NCBI RefSeq assembly: GCF_032911445.1
Contig: NZ_JAWJEJ010000001.1
Location: forward strand, 2,976,001-3,040,000
Direction of reading: 5' to 3'
DNA from: Sphingomonas sp. HF-S4
GTDB lineage: Bacteria; Pseudomonadota; Alphaproteobacteria; Sphingomonadales; Sphingomonadaceae
Length of the DNA stretch: 64,000 nt
Shown here: piece by piece, positions 54,334 to 61,282 of the stretch
Layout: each line of letters starts with the position of its first letter
Position numbering within the stretch: position 1 is the first letter of the stretch
Position numbers and translations under genes: made by a program
Notes under the pieces: generated by a model
Database searches by the model: none
What the model saw: only the letters and a program-made list of their open reading frames with translations
Told to the model about the DNA's origin: nothing

Positions 54334-54356
54334 CCTCTCCCAAGAGACAGGAGAGG
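54334..54356 (+). promoter_or_regulatory. hairpin covering the P450 ribosome-binding site
   Basis: CCTCTCC (54334-54340) pairs perfectly with GGAGAGG (54350-54356) around a 9-base loop. The second arm is the ribosome-binding site, 3 bases from the ATG, so folding would hide it and could limit translation. Confidence 0.5.
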
Positions 54357-54359
54357 CAT

Positions 54360-55586
54360 ATGGCGACGCATGCGGCCGAGTCGGTTTCCGTCGATCCTCT
54401 CGATATGAGCCGGCCCGAGCTCTATCGCGACGATGTCTGGCAGGCTCCGTTCCGCGAACTGCGCGAGCGGGCGCCGGTCTATCATACCGAGCATAGCGCG
54501 TTCGGGCCGTTCTGGTCGGTCTCGTCGTACAAGCCGATCGTCCAGGTCGAATCGCTGCCCGATCTCTATTCGTCGCAGGCCGGCGGGATCACCATCGCCG
54601 ACCTCCAGGAAGGCGACATCAAGATGCCGATGTTCATCGCGATGGACCGGCCCAAGCATACCGGCCAGCGGCGGACGGTGGCACCGGCGTTCACCCCTTC
54701 GGAAATGGTGCGGATGACCGAGAATATCCGCGGCCGTACTACTGAAATCCTCGATTCGCTGCCGGTGGGCACGCCGTTCGACTGGGTCGATACCGTCTCG
54801 ATCGAGCTGACCACGCAGATGCTCGCGATCCTGTTCGACTTTCCGTGGGAGGAACGGCGGCTGCTGACCTATTGGTCCGATTGGGCCGGCGACATCGAAA
54901 TCGCCAAGGATCCGGTGCGGAAGGACCAGCGGCGGACGATCCTGTTCGAATGCGCCGCCTATTTCGGCAATCTGTGGCAGAGCCGGATCGGCAAGGAGCC
55001 CGCGCCCGACCTGATCTCGATGATGATCCATTCGGACGCGATGGCGCACATGGACCAGATGGAGTTCCTCGGGAATTTGATCCTGCTGATCGTCGGCGGC
55101 AACGACACGACGCGCAACTCGATGAGCGCCTATGCCTGGGGGCTGAGCCAGTTTCCCGACGAGCGCGCCAAGCTGGAGGCGAATCCCGCGCTGATCCCCA
55201 ATGCAGTGCAGGAGATCATCCGATGGCAGACCCCGCTAGCGCACATGCGCCGCACCGCGACACAGGACACCGAGCTGGAAGGCCAGAAGATCCGCGAGGG
55301 CGACAAGCTGGCGCTGTGGTATCTCTCGGCCAATCGCGACGAGAGCATCTTTCCCGAGGCCGACAAGATCATCGTCGATCGCGAGAATGCGCGGCGGCAC
55401 CTGGCATTCGGCCACGGCATCCACCGCTGCGTCGGCGCGCGGCTGGCCGAATTGCAGATCGGGATATTGCTCGAAGAGATGGCCAAGCGGCGGTTGCGCG
55501 TGAACGTGCTGGGCGAACCCGAGCGCGTCGCGGCGTGCTTCGTGCACGGGTACAAGCAGATGCCGGTGGAGCTGGAGCGGTATTGA
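54360..55586 (+). CDS. cytochrome P450
   Basis: Soluble bacterial P450, 408 aa. I-helix oxygen-binding motif GGNDTTRNS, ExxR in QEIIRWQTP, and the heme loop AFGHGIHRCVGARLA with the ligand Cys at 357. No membrane anchor. No ferredoxin or reductase gene is nearby, so electron partners are elsewhere. The sequence style is near the CYP108/CYP111-type terpenoid or fatty-acid hydroxylases of sphingomonads, but the substrate cannot be read from sequence. It follows the ABC exporter by 32 bases and may be co-transcribed. Confidence 0.95.
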   Translation: MATHAAESVSVDPLDMSRPELYRDDVWQAPFRELRERAPVYHTEHSAFGPFWSVSSYKPIVQVESLPDLYSSQAGGITIADLQEGDIKMPMFIAMDRPKHTGQRRTVAPAFTPSEMVRMTENIRGRTTEILDSLPVGTPFDWVDTVSIELTTQMLAILFDFPWEERRLLTYWSDWAGDIEIAKDPVRKDQRRTILFECAAYFGNLWQSRIGKEPAPDLISMMIHSDAMAHMDQMEFLGNLILLIVGGNDTTRNSMSAYAWGLSQFPDERAKLEANPALIPNAVQEIIRWQTPLAHMRRTATQDTELEGQKIREGDKLALWYLSANRDESIFPEADKIIVDRENARRHLAFGHGIHRCVGARLAELQIGILLEEMAKRRLRVNVLGEPERVAACFVHGYKQMPVELERY

Positions 55587-55596
55587 GACTGAGAGA

Positions 55597-55748
55597 CTCC
55601 CCTCCCTGAAAGGGAGGGGTTGGGGGTGGGTTTAGCGTTGGGCAGGGCTCGATGCCCTGCTCGACGCTTCGATGCTTGGCGATGAGTCTTTTTGAGCGCG
55701 CAGACGCGCGCACCCACCCCCTGCCCCTCCCTTTCAGGGAGGGGGGAG
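55597..55748. repeat. paired inverted GC-rich repeat before mntP
   Basis: Arm 1 (55597-55634): CCCCTCCCTGAAAGGGAGGGG followed by a G-rich stretch ending GGGTTTA; arm 2 (55711-55748) is the reverse-oriented partner. A central hairpin GCAGGGC-TCGAT-GCCCTGC lies at 55652-55670. Arm 1 is 34 of 36 bases identical, inverted, to the element arm at 57177-57212. Confidence 0.85.
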
Positions 55749-55796
55749 GATAGCTCCTTCGCACTTGCACAAAAATCCCCGCCTGCTAAACCCATC

Positions 55797-55905
55797 CTTG
55801 TTGGGGAGTAGCTATCGGCACCCATGCCGAGATCGCGTCAACACACTTGTGCCGTGGCACATGGTGCGATCAGCGAACCGTGTTCGCCTTGCGAGACCAG
55901 CGTGC
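55797..55905 (+). ncRNA. yybP-ykoY manganese riboswitch
   Basis: Leader of mntP. The conserved 5' element GGGGAGTAGC is at 55803-55812, the CGTCAACA element at 55836-55843 and a downstream GCGAGACC at 55891-55898, in the order I know from proteobacterial yybP-ykoY leaders. Location upstream of a manganese exporter fits: Mn2+ binding would turn expression on. The exact ends are estimated. Confidence 0.75.
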
Positions 55906-55963
55906 ATCGAACCCGCTACCGGCCGGGTGCGATGACGCTGTCGCGCGTCCGGTGAGGTTTGCA

Positions 55964-56545
55964 ATGTCCCCTTTCGGTATCGCCGCTTTGTCGCTCAGCA
56001 TGTCCGCCGACGCCTTCGCCGCGTCGATCGCGCGCGGCGCCGCGACGCGCCCCACGCTTTCCGGCGCGCTCAAGGGCGGGCTGGTATTCGGGGTGATCGA
56101 GGCGCTGACTCCGCTGCTCGGCTGGATGGTCGGCATCGCCACCGCGAGCTTCGTCGGTGCGGTCGATCACTGGATCGCCTTCACGCTGCTCGGTTTCGTC
56201 GGCGGCCGGATGATCTGGGAAGCGCTGACCCGCGAAGACGCCGACGAAGACGAAGCAGTGCCCGCGGCGTCGGGATGGCGTGGCGCGCTGGCGCTGGTCG
56301 CGGTGGCGATCGGGACGAGCATCGACGCCGCAGCGGTCGGCGTATCGCTCGCCCTGGTCGGCCAGAATATCGTGATGATCGCCGCGGCGATCGGCTTTGC
56401 AACCTTCGCGATGACGACGATCGGGCTCAGCATCGGACGGATGGTCGGCAGCAAGCTCGGCCGCGTCGTCGAGATGGCGGGCGGCGCGACGCTGATCGCG
56501 ATCGGCAGCTGGATCCTCGCCGACCATCTCGGCGCCTTCGCCTAA
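55964..56545 (+). CDS. mntP: manganese efflux pump MntP
   Basis: 193-residue inner-membrane Mn2+ exporter with six hydrophobic segments. The two symmetric motifs are SMSADAFAASIARG in helix 1 and GTSIDAAAVGVSLAL in helix 4, each with the conserved Asp needed for transport. The ATG at 55964 gives a standard N-terminus. Preceded by the manganese riboswitch and followed 37 bases later by msrB. Confidence 0.95.
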   Translation: MSPFGIAALSLSMSADAFAASIARGAATRPTLSGALKGGLVFGVIEALTPLLGWMVGIATASFVGAVDHWIAFTLLGFVGGRMIWEALTREDADEDEAVPAASGWRGALALVAVAIGTSIDAAAVGVSLALVGQNIVMIAAAIGFATFAMTTIGLSIGRMVGSKLGRVVEMAGGATLIAIGSWILADHLGAFA

Positions 56546-56582
56546 CGTTGCGGGGGCTCTGCCCCCACCCCACATATCGGCG

Positions 56583-57065
56583 ATGCAGACCGATCGCCGT
56601 ACGCTTCTCGCCGTCGCCGGGCTGGGCGCCTTAACCGCCGCGTGTGGCGGCGCGCCCGCCGAAGCGGCGCAGACCTTTCCGTTCAAGCTCACCGATGCCG
56701 AATGGCGCAAGCGGCTGAGTCCACAGGCCTATGACGTGCTGCGCAAGGGCGCAACCGAATGGGCGGGCACTAGCCCGCTCAACAAGGAGCATCGCGCCGG
56801 CACCTTCGCTTGCGCCGGATGCGGGCTGCCGCTGTTCGCCTCGGCGACCAAGTTCGAAAGTGGCACCGGCTGGCCGAGCTTCTATCGGCCGCTGCCGAAC
56901 GCGGTGATCGAGAAGAGCGACCGTTCGCTCGGCATGGCGCGAACCGAGATATTGTGCCGGCGCTGCGGCGGGCATCTCGGCCATGTCTTCGACGACGGGC
57001 CGCGGCCGACGGGCAAGCGCTATTGCATGAACGGGGTGGCGCTGGCGTTCGTGCCCAAGGGCTAG
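56583..57065 (+). CDS. msrB: exported methionine-R-sulfoxide reductase MsrB
   Basis: Reduces methionine-R-sulfoxide in proteins. Two zinc pairs (CAGC and CRRC), the core FESGTGWPSF and GGHLGHVFDDGPRPTGKRYC, with catalytic Cys148 in YCMNG. The N-terminal 30 residues (TDRRTLLAVAGLGALTAAC) look like a Tat and/or lipoprotein signal, so the enzyme probably works in the periplasm. 160 aa. It lies downstream of mntP and may be co-expressed with it. Confidence 0.95.
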   Translation: MQTDRRTLLAVAGLGALTAACGGAPAEAAQTFPFKLTDAEWRKRLSPQAYDVLRKGATEWAGTSPLNKEHRAGTFACAGCGLPLFASATKFESGTGWPSFYRPLPNAVIEKSDRSLGMARTEILCRRCGGHLGHVFDDGPRPTGKRYCMNGVALAFVPKG

Positions 57066-57075
57066 GTCAGCGGAA

Positions 57076-57212
57076 CTCCCCTCCCTGCAAGGGAGGGATG
57101 ATCGAGTGCGAGCCGAAGGCGAGCTCCGGCGCGTGCGGCAAAAGAAAAGGCCGGGGCATCGAGCCCCGGCCGTTTCTAAACCCACCCCTAGCCCCTCCCT
57201 TTCAGGGAGGGG
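57076..57212. repeat. paired inverted GC-rich repeat after msrB
   Basis: Arm 1 CTCCCCTCCCTGCAAGGGAGGG at 57076-57097 and arm 2, CCCCTCCCTTTCAGGGAGGGG preceded by TAAACCCACCCCTAG, at 57177-57212. Same family as the element at 55597-55748 and, with it, flanks mntP-msrB in inverted orientation. Confidence 0.85.
57145..57175. terminator. strong bidirectional terminator inside the repeat
   Basis: GGCCGGGGC pairs perfectly with GCCCCGGCC around ATCGA, with AAAA before and TTT after. It would end both the msrB transcript and the convergent CHAP-gene transcript. Confidence 0.75.
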
Positions 57213-57218
57213 ATAAAC

Positions 57219-57782
57219 TCAGTTGACGCCGGTCTCGAGCTTGAGGTCGCTGAGGTCGAGGTTGAGCGAAGCGATCAGGTGACGGTCGATCTTCGGCGCT
57301 TCGAACGCATCGTCGCCTTCCGCGCCGTCGGCATAGATGAAGCCGTTGACCGGGTAGCTCGACGTGCCGAGACCGCCGAGTGGGGCGAACCACACGCGGA
57401 CTTCGCTCCAGTCGCCGGCTGCCGAAACGTCGACCGCACGCACGTCACGCTCGATCCCACCGCGGCGCGACCAGTTGGCGTGGGTGAGCAGGACTTCGCG
57501 GTCGCTGACGATCTCCGAGACCATCGCGACATGGCCGAACGGGTTCTTGGCGGTCTTCTTGAACGACATGATCGCGCCGATCTTGGGCTCCTCGCCGCGC
57601 TCGTAGCGTCCGGCGGCCTGGCCCCACCAGGTCCAGGCATTGCCGTGGATCTTCACGTTGGAGATCTGACGGGCATACGGCGCGCACTGCAGATAGGCGC
57701 TCTTCGCCTGGGCGGGCACCGAAGTCATCAGGGCGCAGAACGCCATCAGCGCAAAACGCGCTGCGAAAATACGGAACTTCAT
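57219..57782 (-). CDS. CHAP-domain hydrolase, secreted
   Basis: 187 aa peptidoglycan amidase/peptidase of the CHAP (NlpC/P60-like) fold. Signal peptide MKFRIFAARFALMAFCALMTSVPAQA; catalytic Cys33 in YLQCAPYARQ and His84 in FGHVAMVSEI. The C-terminal 50 residues (EAPKIDRHLIASLNLDLSDLKLE) are an extra helical tail. GGGGGG precedes the ATG at 57782. It probably acts in cell-wall remodelling. Divergent from the gene at 58191 across a 408-base regulatory region. Confidence 0.9.
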   Translation of the reverse strand: MKFRIFAARFALMAFCALMTSVPAQAKSAYLQCAPYARQISNVKIHGNAWTWWGQAAGRYERGEEPKIGAIMSFKKTAKNPFGHVAMVSEIVSDREVLLTHANWSRRGGIERDVRAVDVSAAGDWSEVRVWFAPLGGLGTSSYPVNGFIYADGAEGDDAFEAPKIDRHLIASLNLDLSDLKLETGVN

Positions 57783-58190
57783 GGACCCCCCGGTCAGGAA
57801 ATCTAGGTGTTGAGTGTTGCTAACCGCATCATAGGAGCGTGGTACACCCCCTCGGCCCGCCGATCCGACGAACCGTTGCGACGAGCCGATGGGTTGAAGG
57901 AACCGGGCGCAGGGCCGCGGAAATCTGCGGTTTTTTACGTAGGCCGAAGGTCTAGAATCGGTTAAATCTGGCTTGTCGGCAGGCGGGCAGCACCCGCGAA
58001 GCCACCGTGGCACGTAAGCCGCAGCTACGCATTTTTCCGCAACCCGATCCTCGATTCATCGCAGCATTGTTGCGCCGCAACACCTTTTCGATTCCTATAA
58101 TGAATGGGAGCCAACGGCGGATTAAGCGACGCGTTAACCATTCTGTCGCATGATCGCCGCTGGGGAGTGAGTGGGGTGGGAGTTACGGTG
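57783..58190. promoter_or_regulatory. 408-base divergent intergenic region
   Basis: Contains, in order: a plus-strand hairpin CCGC-GGAAATCT-GCGG followed by TTTTTT (57912-57936), three GANTC methylation sites (GAATC near 57954, GATTC near 58053 and 58089), a 15-base palindrome TGTTGCG-C-CGCAACA (58068-58082), TATAAT (58096-58101) and TTAA-8 bases-TTAACC (58122-58139), close to a CtrA-type box. It probably carries promoters for both neighbours; the hairpin with T tract may end a small RNA. Confidence 0.45.
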
Positions 58191-58742
58191 ATGGCATCGA
58201 AGATGAAGCCGGCCGAAGGCGCCATGACGCTGGCCGAAATGAAGGAATTTGCGGGGTTCAGCGCGTCGACGCAGCGCTATGTGCGCCGCGCGCTCGACAT
58301 CGGGCTCGAGCGCGAGGACGCGCTGGAGCGCTGGGGGCGCGACGTGGTCGAGGCCGCGAGCATCCGGGCGCAGGCGCGCATGTACGAACGCCTCCCCGAA
58401 CTTCGCGCGCTGATGCCCGACGACAGCGATCTCGACGCGATCGAGCCATTCATGGCGCCGCTGGTGACCGTCTCGGCGTTCGATCTCGGCCAGGGCCGGC
58501 TGACCAGCTTCTCGGCCTATCGCTTCCTCTACGAGCGGTTGGTCGGCGCCGAAGTGCGGCCGTGGCTGCCCGCGGCGTTCTGCGCGGCGGCGGCGCTACC
58601 GCACCTTCATCCGGATCTGCGCCGGAAGCTCCTCCAGTCGATCAGCGAAGCTGCGGCGACCGCTTCCGGCTGGTCAAACCGCCAGCCGGCCTTCTTCCCG
58701 CAATGGGTGGAAAAGGTCGAAGCGACCGCGCTGCCGAACTGA
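58191..58742 (+). CDS. conserved hypothetical protein, 183 aa
   Basis: Not recognised. A mainly helical soluble protein with no signal peptide: MTLAEMKEFAGFSASTQRYV (possible helix-turn-helix-like start), LEREDALERWGRDVVEAA, SFSAYRFLYERLVGAE and LHPDLRRKLLQSISEAA. GGGAG precedes the ATG at 58191; an earlier frame opening at 58104 lacks a ribosome site. The upstream region has cell-cycle-type motifs. No function proposed. Confidence 0.7.
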   Translation: MASKMKPAEGAMTLAEMKEFAGFSASTQRYVRRALDIGLEREDALERWGRDVVEAASIRAQARMYERLPELRALMPDDSDLDAIEPFMAPLVTVSAFDLGQGRLTSFSAYRFLYERLVGAEVRPWLPAAFCAAAALPHLHPDLRRKLLQSISEAAATASGWSNRQPAFFPQWVEKVEATALPN

Positions 58743-58759
58743 GACTCACCGGGCCTGTC

Positions 58760-59491
58760 TCACCGGCAGGCCCGCCATCCCATCTCGCCGCGCTCGGCCT
58801 GGTCGAGATGGAGGTGGTCGCGATGCGCGGCGTTGTAGTCGGGCGACAGCACCGTCGAGAACAGCCTGCACGCCCCGGTGCGCACCTCGCGCAGGAATTC
58901 GGCCTTCTTGCCGCCCTCGTTCCAATCCTCGAGCACGCCGACATGCGTGCCGTCCGATAGCTGGAAGCCCGACACGTCGAGCGCGTCGGCAGTCGCGTGC
59001 TCGCTCCAGTCGCCCGCGCTGCGGCCATACATGCGGCGGCACGAATAGGAGCCGAGATGTTCGATCCGGGCGACGCGCGCCCCGAAATGCTTTTGCGCAG
59101 CCGGCTGGAGGACGTTCCACTCCCACATCGCCACCCCTGCCGCGACCGGGCACGACACGCCGAGCCGCGTGGGAGTAAACTCGATCGACTGGGCGCCGCC
59201 GGGCGCGAAGCGAAGCCCGTCGGCATAGCCGCATTGTTCGCCCGACTTGACCGCCGGCAGGATCGTGTAGCGCACCCCCGCCGCCTGGAGCAGCGCGCGG
59301 CATTCGGCGAAATCGTCGGTCAGCCCGGCGAGCTTGCGCCCGGTGAACGCGCCGATCGGCTGGCCGAGGTCGAGCTTGGTCCAGGGCAGATCCTGCGGGC
59401 GATTGCGCACCAGCGCGTAGATCGCGAAGAAGATGCCGAGCAGCACCGCGAAGATCACGACGGCCATGATCGCCTGGCGGATCGTCCTCAT
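58760..59491 (-). CDS. extensin-like C-terminal domain protein
   Basis: 243 aa. One N-terminal membrane anchor (MAVVIFAVLLGIFFAIYALV) followed by a periplasmic domain of the extensin-like C family (LAS/VanY-type metallopeptidase fold): CRALLQAAGVRYTILP, SEHATADALDVSGF with His and Asp ligands, and HRDHLHLD with the last His. Several cysteines (SCPVA, SYSCRRMY, TGACRLF) suggest disulfides. A probable peptidoglycan peptidase. The start overlaps the NUDIX gene by ATGA. Confidence 0.9.
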   Translation of the reverse strand: MRTIRQAIMAVVIFAVLLGIFFAIYALVRNRPQDLPWTKLDLGQPIGAFTGRKLAGLTDDFAECRALLQAAGVRYTILPAVKSGEQCGYADGLRFAPGGAQSIEFTPTRLGVSCPVAAGVAMWEWNVLQPAAQKHFGARVARIEHLGSYSCRRMYGRSAGDWSEHATADALDVSGFQLSDGTHVGVLEDWNEGGKKAEFLREVRTGACRLFSTVLSPDYNAAHRDHLHLDQAERGEMGWRACR

Positions 59492-60222
59492 GCGCGGACG
59501 GCGTTCCCAAGGGGTTCCGAGGTCACCGGATAGCCGAGATCGCCGGGGATGCAGAGCCGGTCGCCCTCGATCCACGGCGTGATCGTGCGAACGGGATGCG
59601 CTCGGGCGTCGGCGGCGGCATCGGCGAAGCTGGCGAACAATGCGAGGCGTTCCAGGTTGCGCCGGGTCGGGAAGATGATCACTGCCTCGCCGCGATCCGC
59701 CGCGTCGAGCACGGCGCGCGCGGAAGCCCAGAACACGCGGACATTCTCGTTGCCGTCGACCAGCGGCTCGGCCCCTTCGGGTGCACGGGCGAGGTAGAAG
59801 CGCGTGTCGAACACTTTATGGTGCACCCCCGCGGGCAGCCAGCGCGCGAAGGGGTGGAGCGCGTCGAGGTCGAGCGTTCCGCCGACTTCGTCGAGCAGCG
59901 CGCCCATCGGCTCGCCGTCATAGAGGCGGCGCTGGAGGTGCGGGATCGTCGCGGAGGGAACCGACACGCCGACCGCGACGCCTGCCTCTTCGATCGTCTC
60001 GCGCACCGCGGCGATACGCGCGGCGCGTTCGTCAGGGTCGCCGTCGAGCGTCGCGGCGAGGACATGGTCGCCCGGATCGACGCGACCGCCGGGAAAGACC
60101 AGCGCGCCGCCCGCGAACGACATCGCCTTGGCACGCTCGACGATCAGCAGCTCGGGCGGGCCATCGGCGGTTTCGCGCATCACGATCAGGGTGGCCGCGG
60201 GAATCGCCTCGGGTTCGGACAT
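59488..60222 (-). CDS. NUDIX hydrolase (NUDT19-like, interrupted box)
   Basis: 244 aa. The Nudix box reads GALVFPGGRVDPGDH, then an insertion of about 16 residues, then RETIEEAGVAVG, with the catalytic REx2EE intact. This split box is typical of the NUDT19/coenzyme-A-diphosphatase-like group. The C-terminal half has WLPAGVHHKVFDTRFYLA. Likely hydrolyses a nucleoside-diphosphate or CoA derivative. It overlaps the extensin-like gene by 4 bases. Confidence 0.9.
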   Translation of the reverse strand: MSEPEAIPAATLIVMRETADGPPELLIVERAKAMSFAGGALVFPGGRVDPGDHVLAATLDGDPDERAARIAAVRETIEEAGVAVGVSVPSATIPHLQRRLYDGEPMGALLDEVGGTLDLDALHPFARWLPAGVHHKVFDTRFYLARAPEGAEPLVDGNENVRVFWASARAVLDAADRGEAVIIFPTRRNLERLALFASFADAAADARAHPVRTITPWIEGDRLCIPGDLGYPVTSEPLGNAVRA

Positions 60223-60251
60223 GGACCCGATCTAGGGGGCGACGCCCTGCT

Positions 60252-61265
60252 CTACCAGCCCGGCGTCTTGAGGCGGACGCGGGCGATCTTGTCGCTCGAG
60301 GTGAGGAACAGCGTCCTGCCGTCCTCGCCGAACGCGCAATTGGCGGTGGCCTTGGGCATCGCGATCAGCCCCAGCGCCTTGCCCTGCGGCGAGAGGATGT
60401 AGATTCCGCCCGGGCCGCTGGCGAACACCCTGCCCGCCTTGTCGACCTTGAGCCCATCGGGCATCCCCGGCAGCTTCCGGCCGAGCGGCTCGCTGAAATC
60501 GTGGAAGATCGTCGGCGCCCCACGCGGCATGCCATCGGCACCCAGCGGATAGGCAAGGATATGCGGCCGCGCCGCGTCCGACATCGCGACGTACAGCGTG
60601 GTCTTCCTGGGGCACAGGCCGATGCCGTTCGGGCGGCTGAGCGAATCGTCGACCAGCCGGACCTTGCCACCGGGTTCGAGGCGATAGACGCCGTTGAATG
60701 CCAGCTCCTTGAGCGGCGACGTATCGCCGTCGGTGAGGCCATAAGGCGGATCGGTGAAATAGATCGCCCCGCCCCGCCCGAAGGCGACGTCGTTGCAGCT
60801 GTTGAAGCGCTTGCCTTCATAGCGATCGGCGAGGATCGTGCGCCGCTTGGTGGCGAGGTCTACCGCAACGATCGCGCGCGTGCCCGAATCGGCGACGATC
60901 AGCCGGCCCTTCGCGTCGATCCCGAGGCCGTTCGATCCGGCCTCGCGGATCGTCGGCGGGATCGGCCCCTGCAGCCCCGAGGGCGTGAGGAACGGCGCGG
61001 CGCCGCCGCCTTGCTTCCAGCGATAGGCGATGTTCGCGGGCACGTCCGAGAACAGCAGATAGCCGCCGTTCCGCACCCATACCGGGCCCTCGCTCCATTT
61101 GTATCCCGAGGCGATCACTTCGATCGGCGCGTTCACATCGACCACCGCATCGAGCGCGGGATCGAAGCGAGTGATGCTGCCGAGGGTCTCGGCGCGGGCG
61201 AGCCCGGGAACGAGCGGCAGCGCCGCCATGCCGGCGAGCGCTGCGCGGCGCGTGATAATGGTCAT
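60252..61265 (-). CDS. Tat-exported SMP-30/gluconolactonase-like hydrolase
   Basis: 337 aa beta-propeller lactonase. Twin-arginine signal TRRAALAGMAALPLVPGLARA; metal-site blocks YKWSEGPVWV, AGSNGLGIDAKG, RPNGIGLCP and GMPDGLKVDKAGRVF. It should open gluconolactone (or a similar lactone) in the periplasm. I chose the ATG at 61265 with AGGAGAG 4 bases upstream; an ATG at 61286 overlaps the preceding stop. Directly downstream of the Gfo/Idh oxidoreductase, which could supply the lactone. Confidence 0.88.
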   Translation of the reverse strand: MTIITRRAALAGMAALPLVPGLARAETLGSITRFDPALDAVVDVNAPIEVIASGYKWSEGPVWVRNGGYLLFSDVPANIAYRWKQGGGAAPFLTPSGLQGPIPPTIREAGSNGLGIDAKGRLIVADSGTRAIVAVDLATKRRTILADRYEGKRFNSCNDVAFGRGGAIYFTDPPYGLTDGDTSPLKELAFNGVYRLEPGGKVRLVDDSLSRPNGIGLCPRKTTLYVAMSDAARPHILAYPLGADGMPRGAPTIFHDFSEPLGRKLPGMPDGLKVDKAGRVFASGPGGIYILSPQGKALGLIAMPKATANCAFGEDGRTLFLTSSDKIARVRLKTPGW

Positions 61266-61282
61266 CGTCTCTCCTGTGCGGG

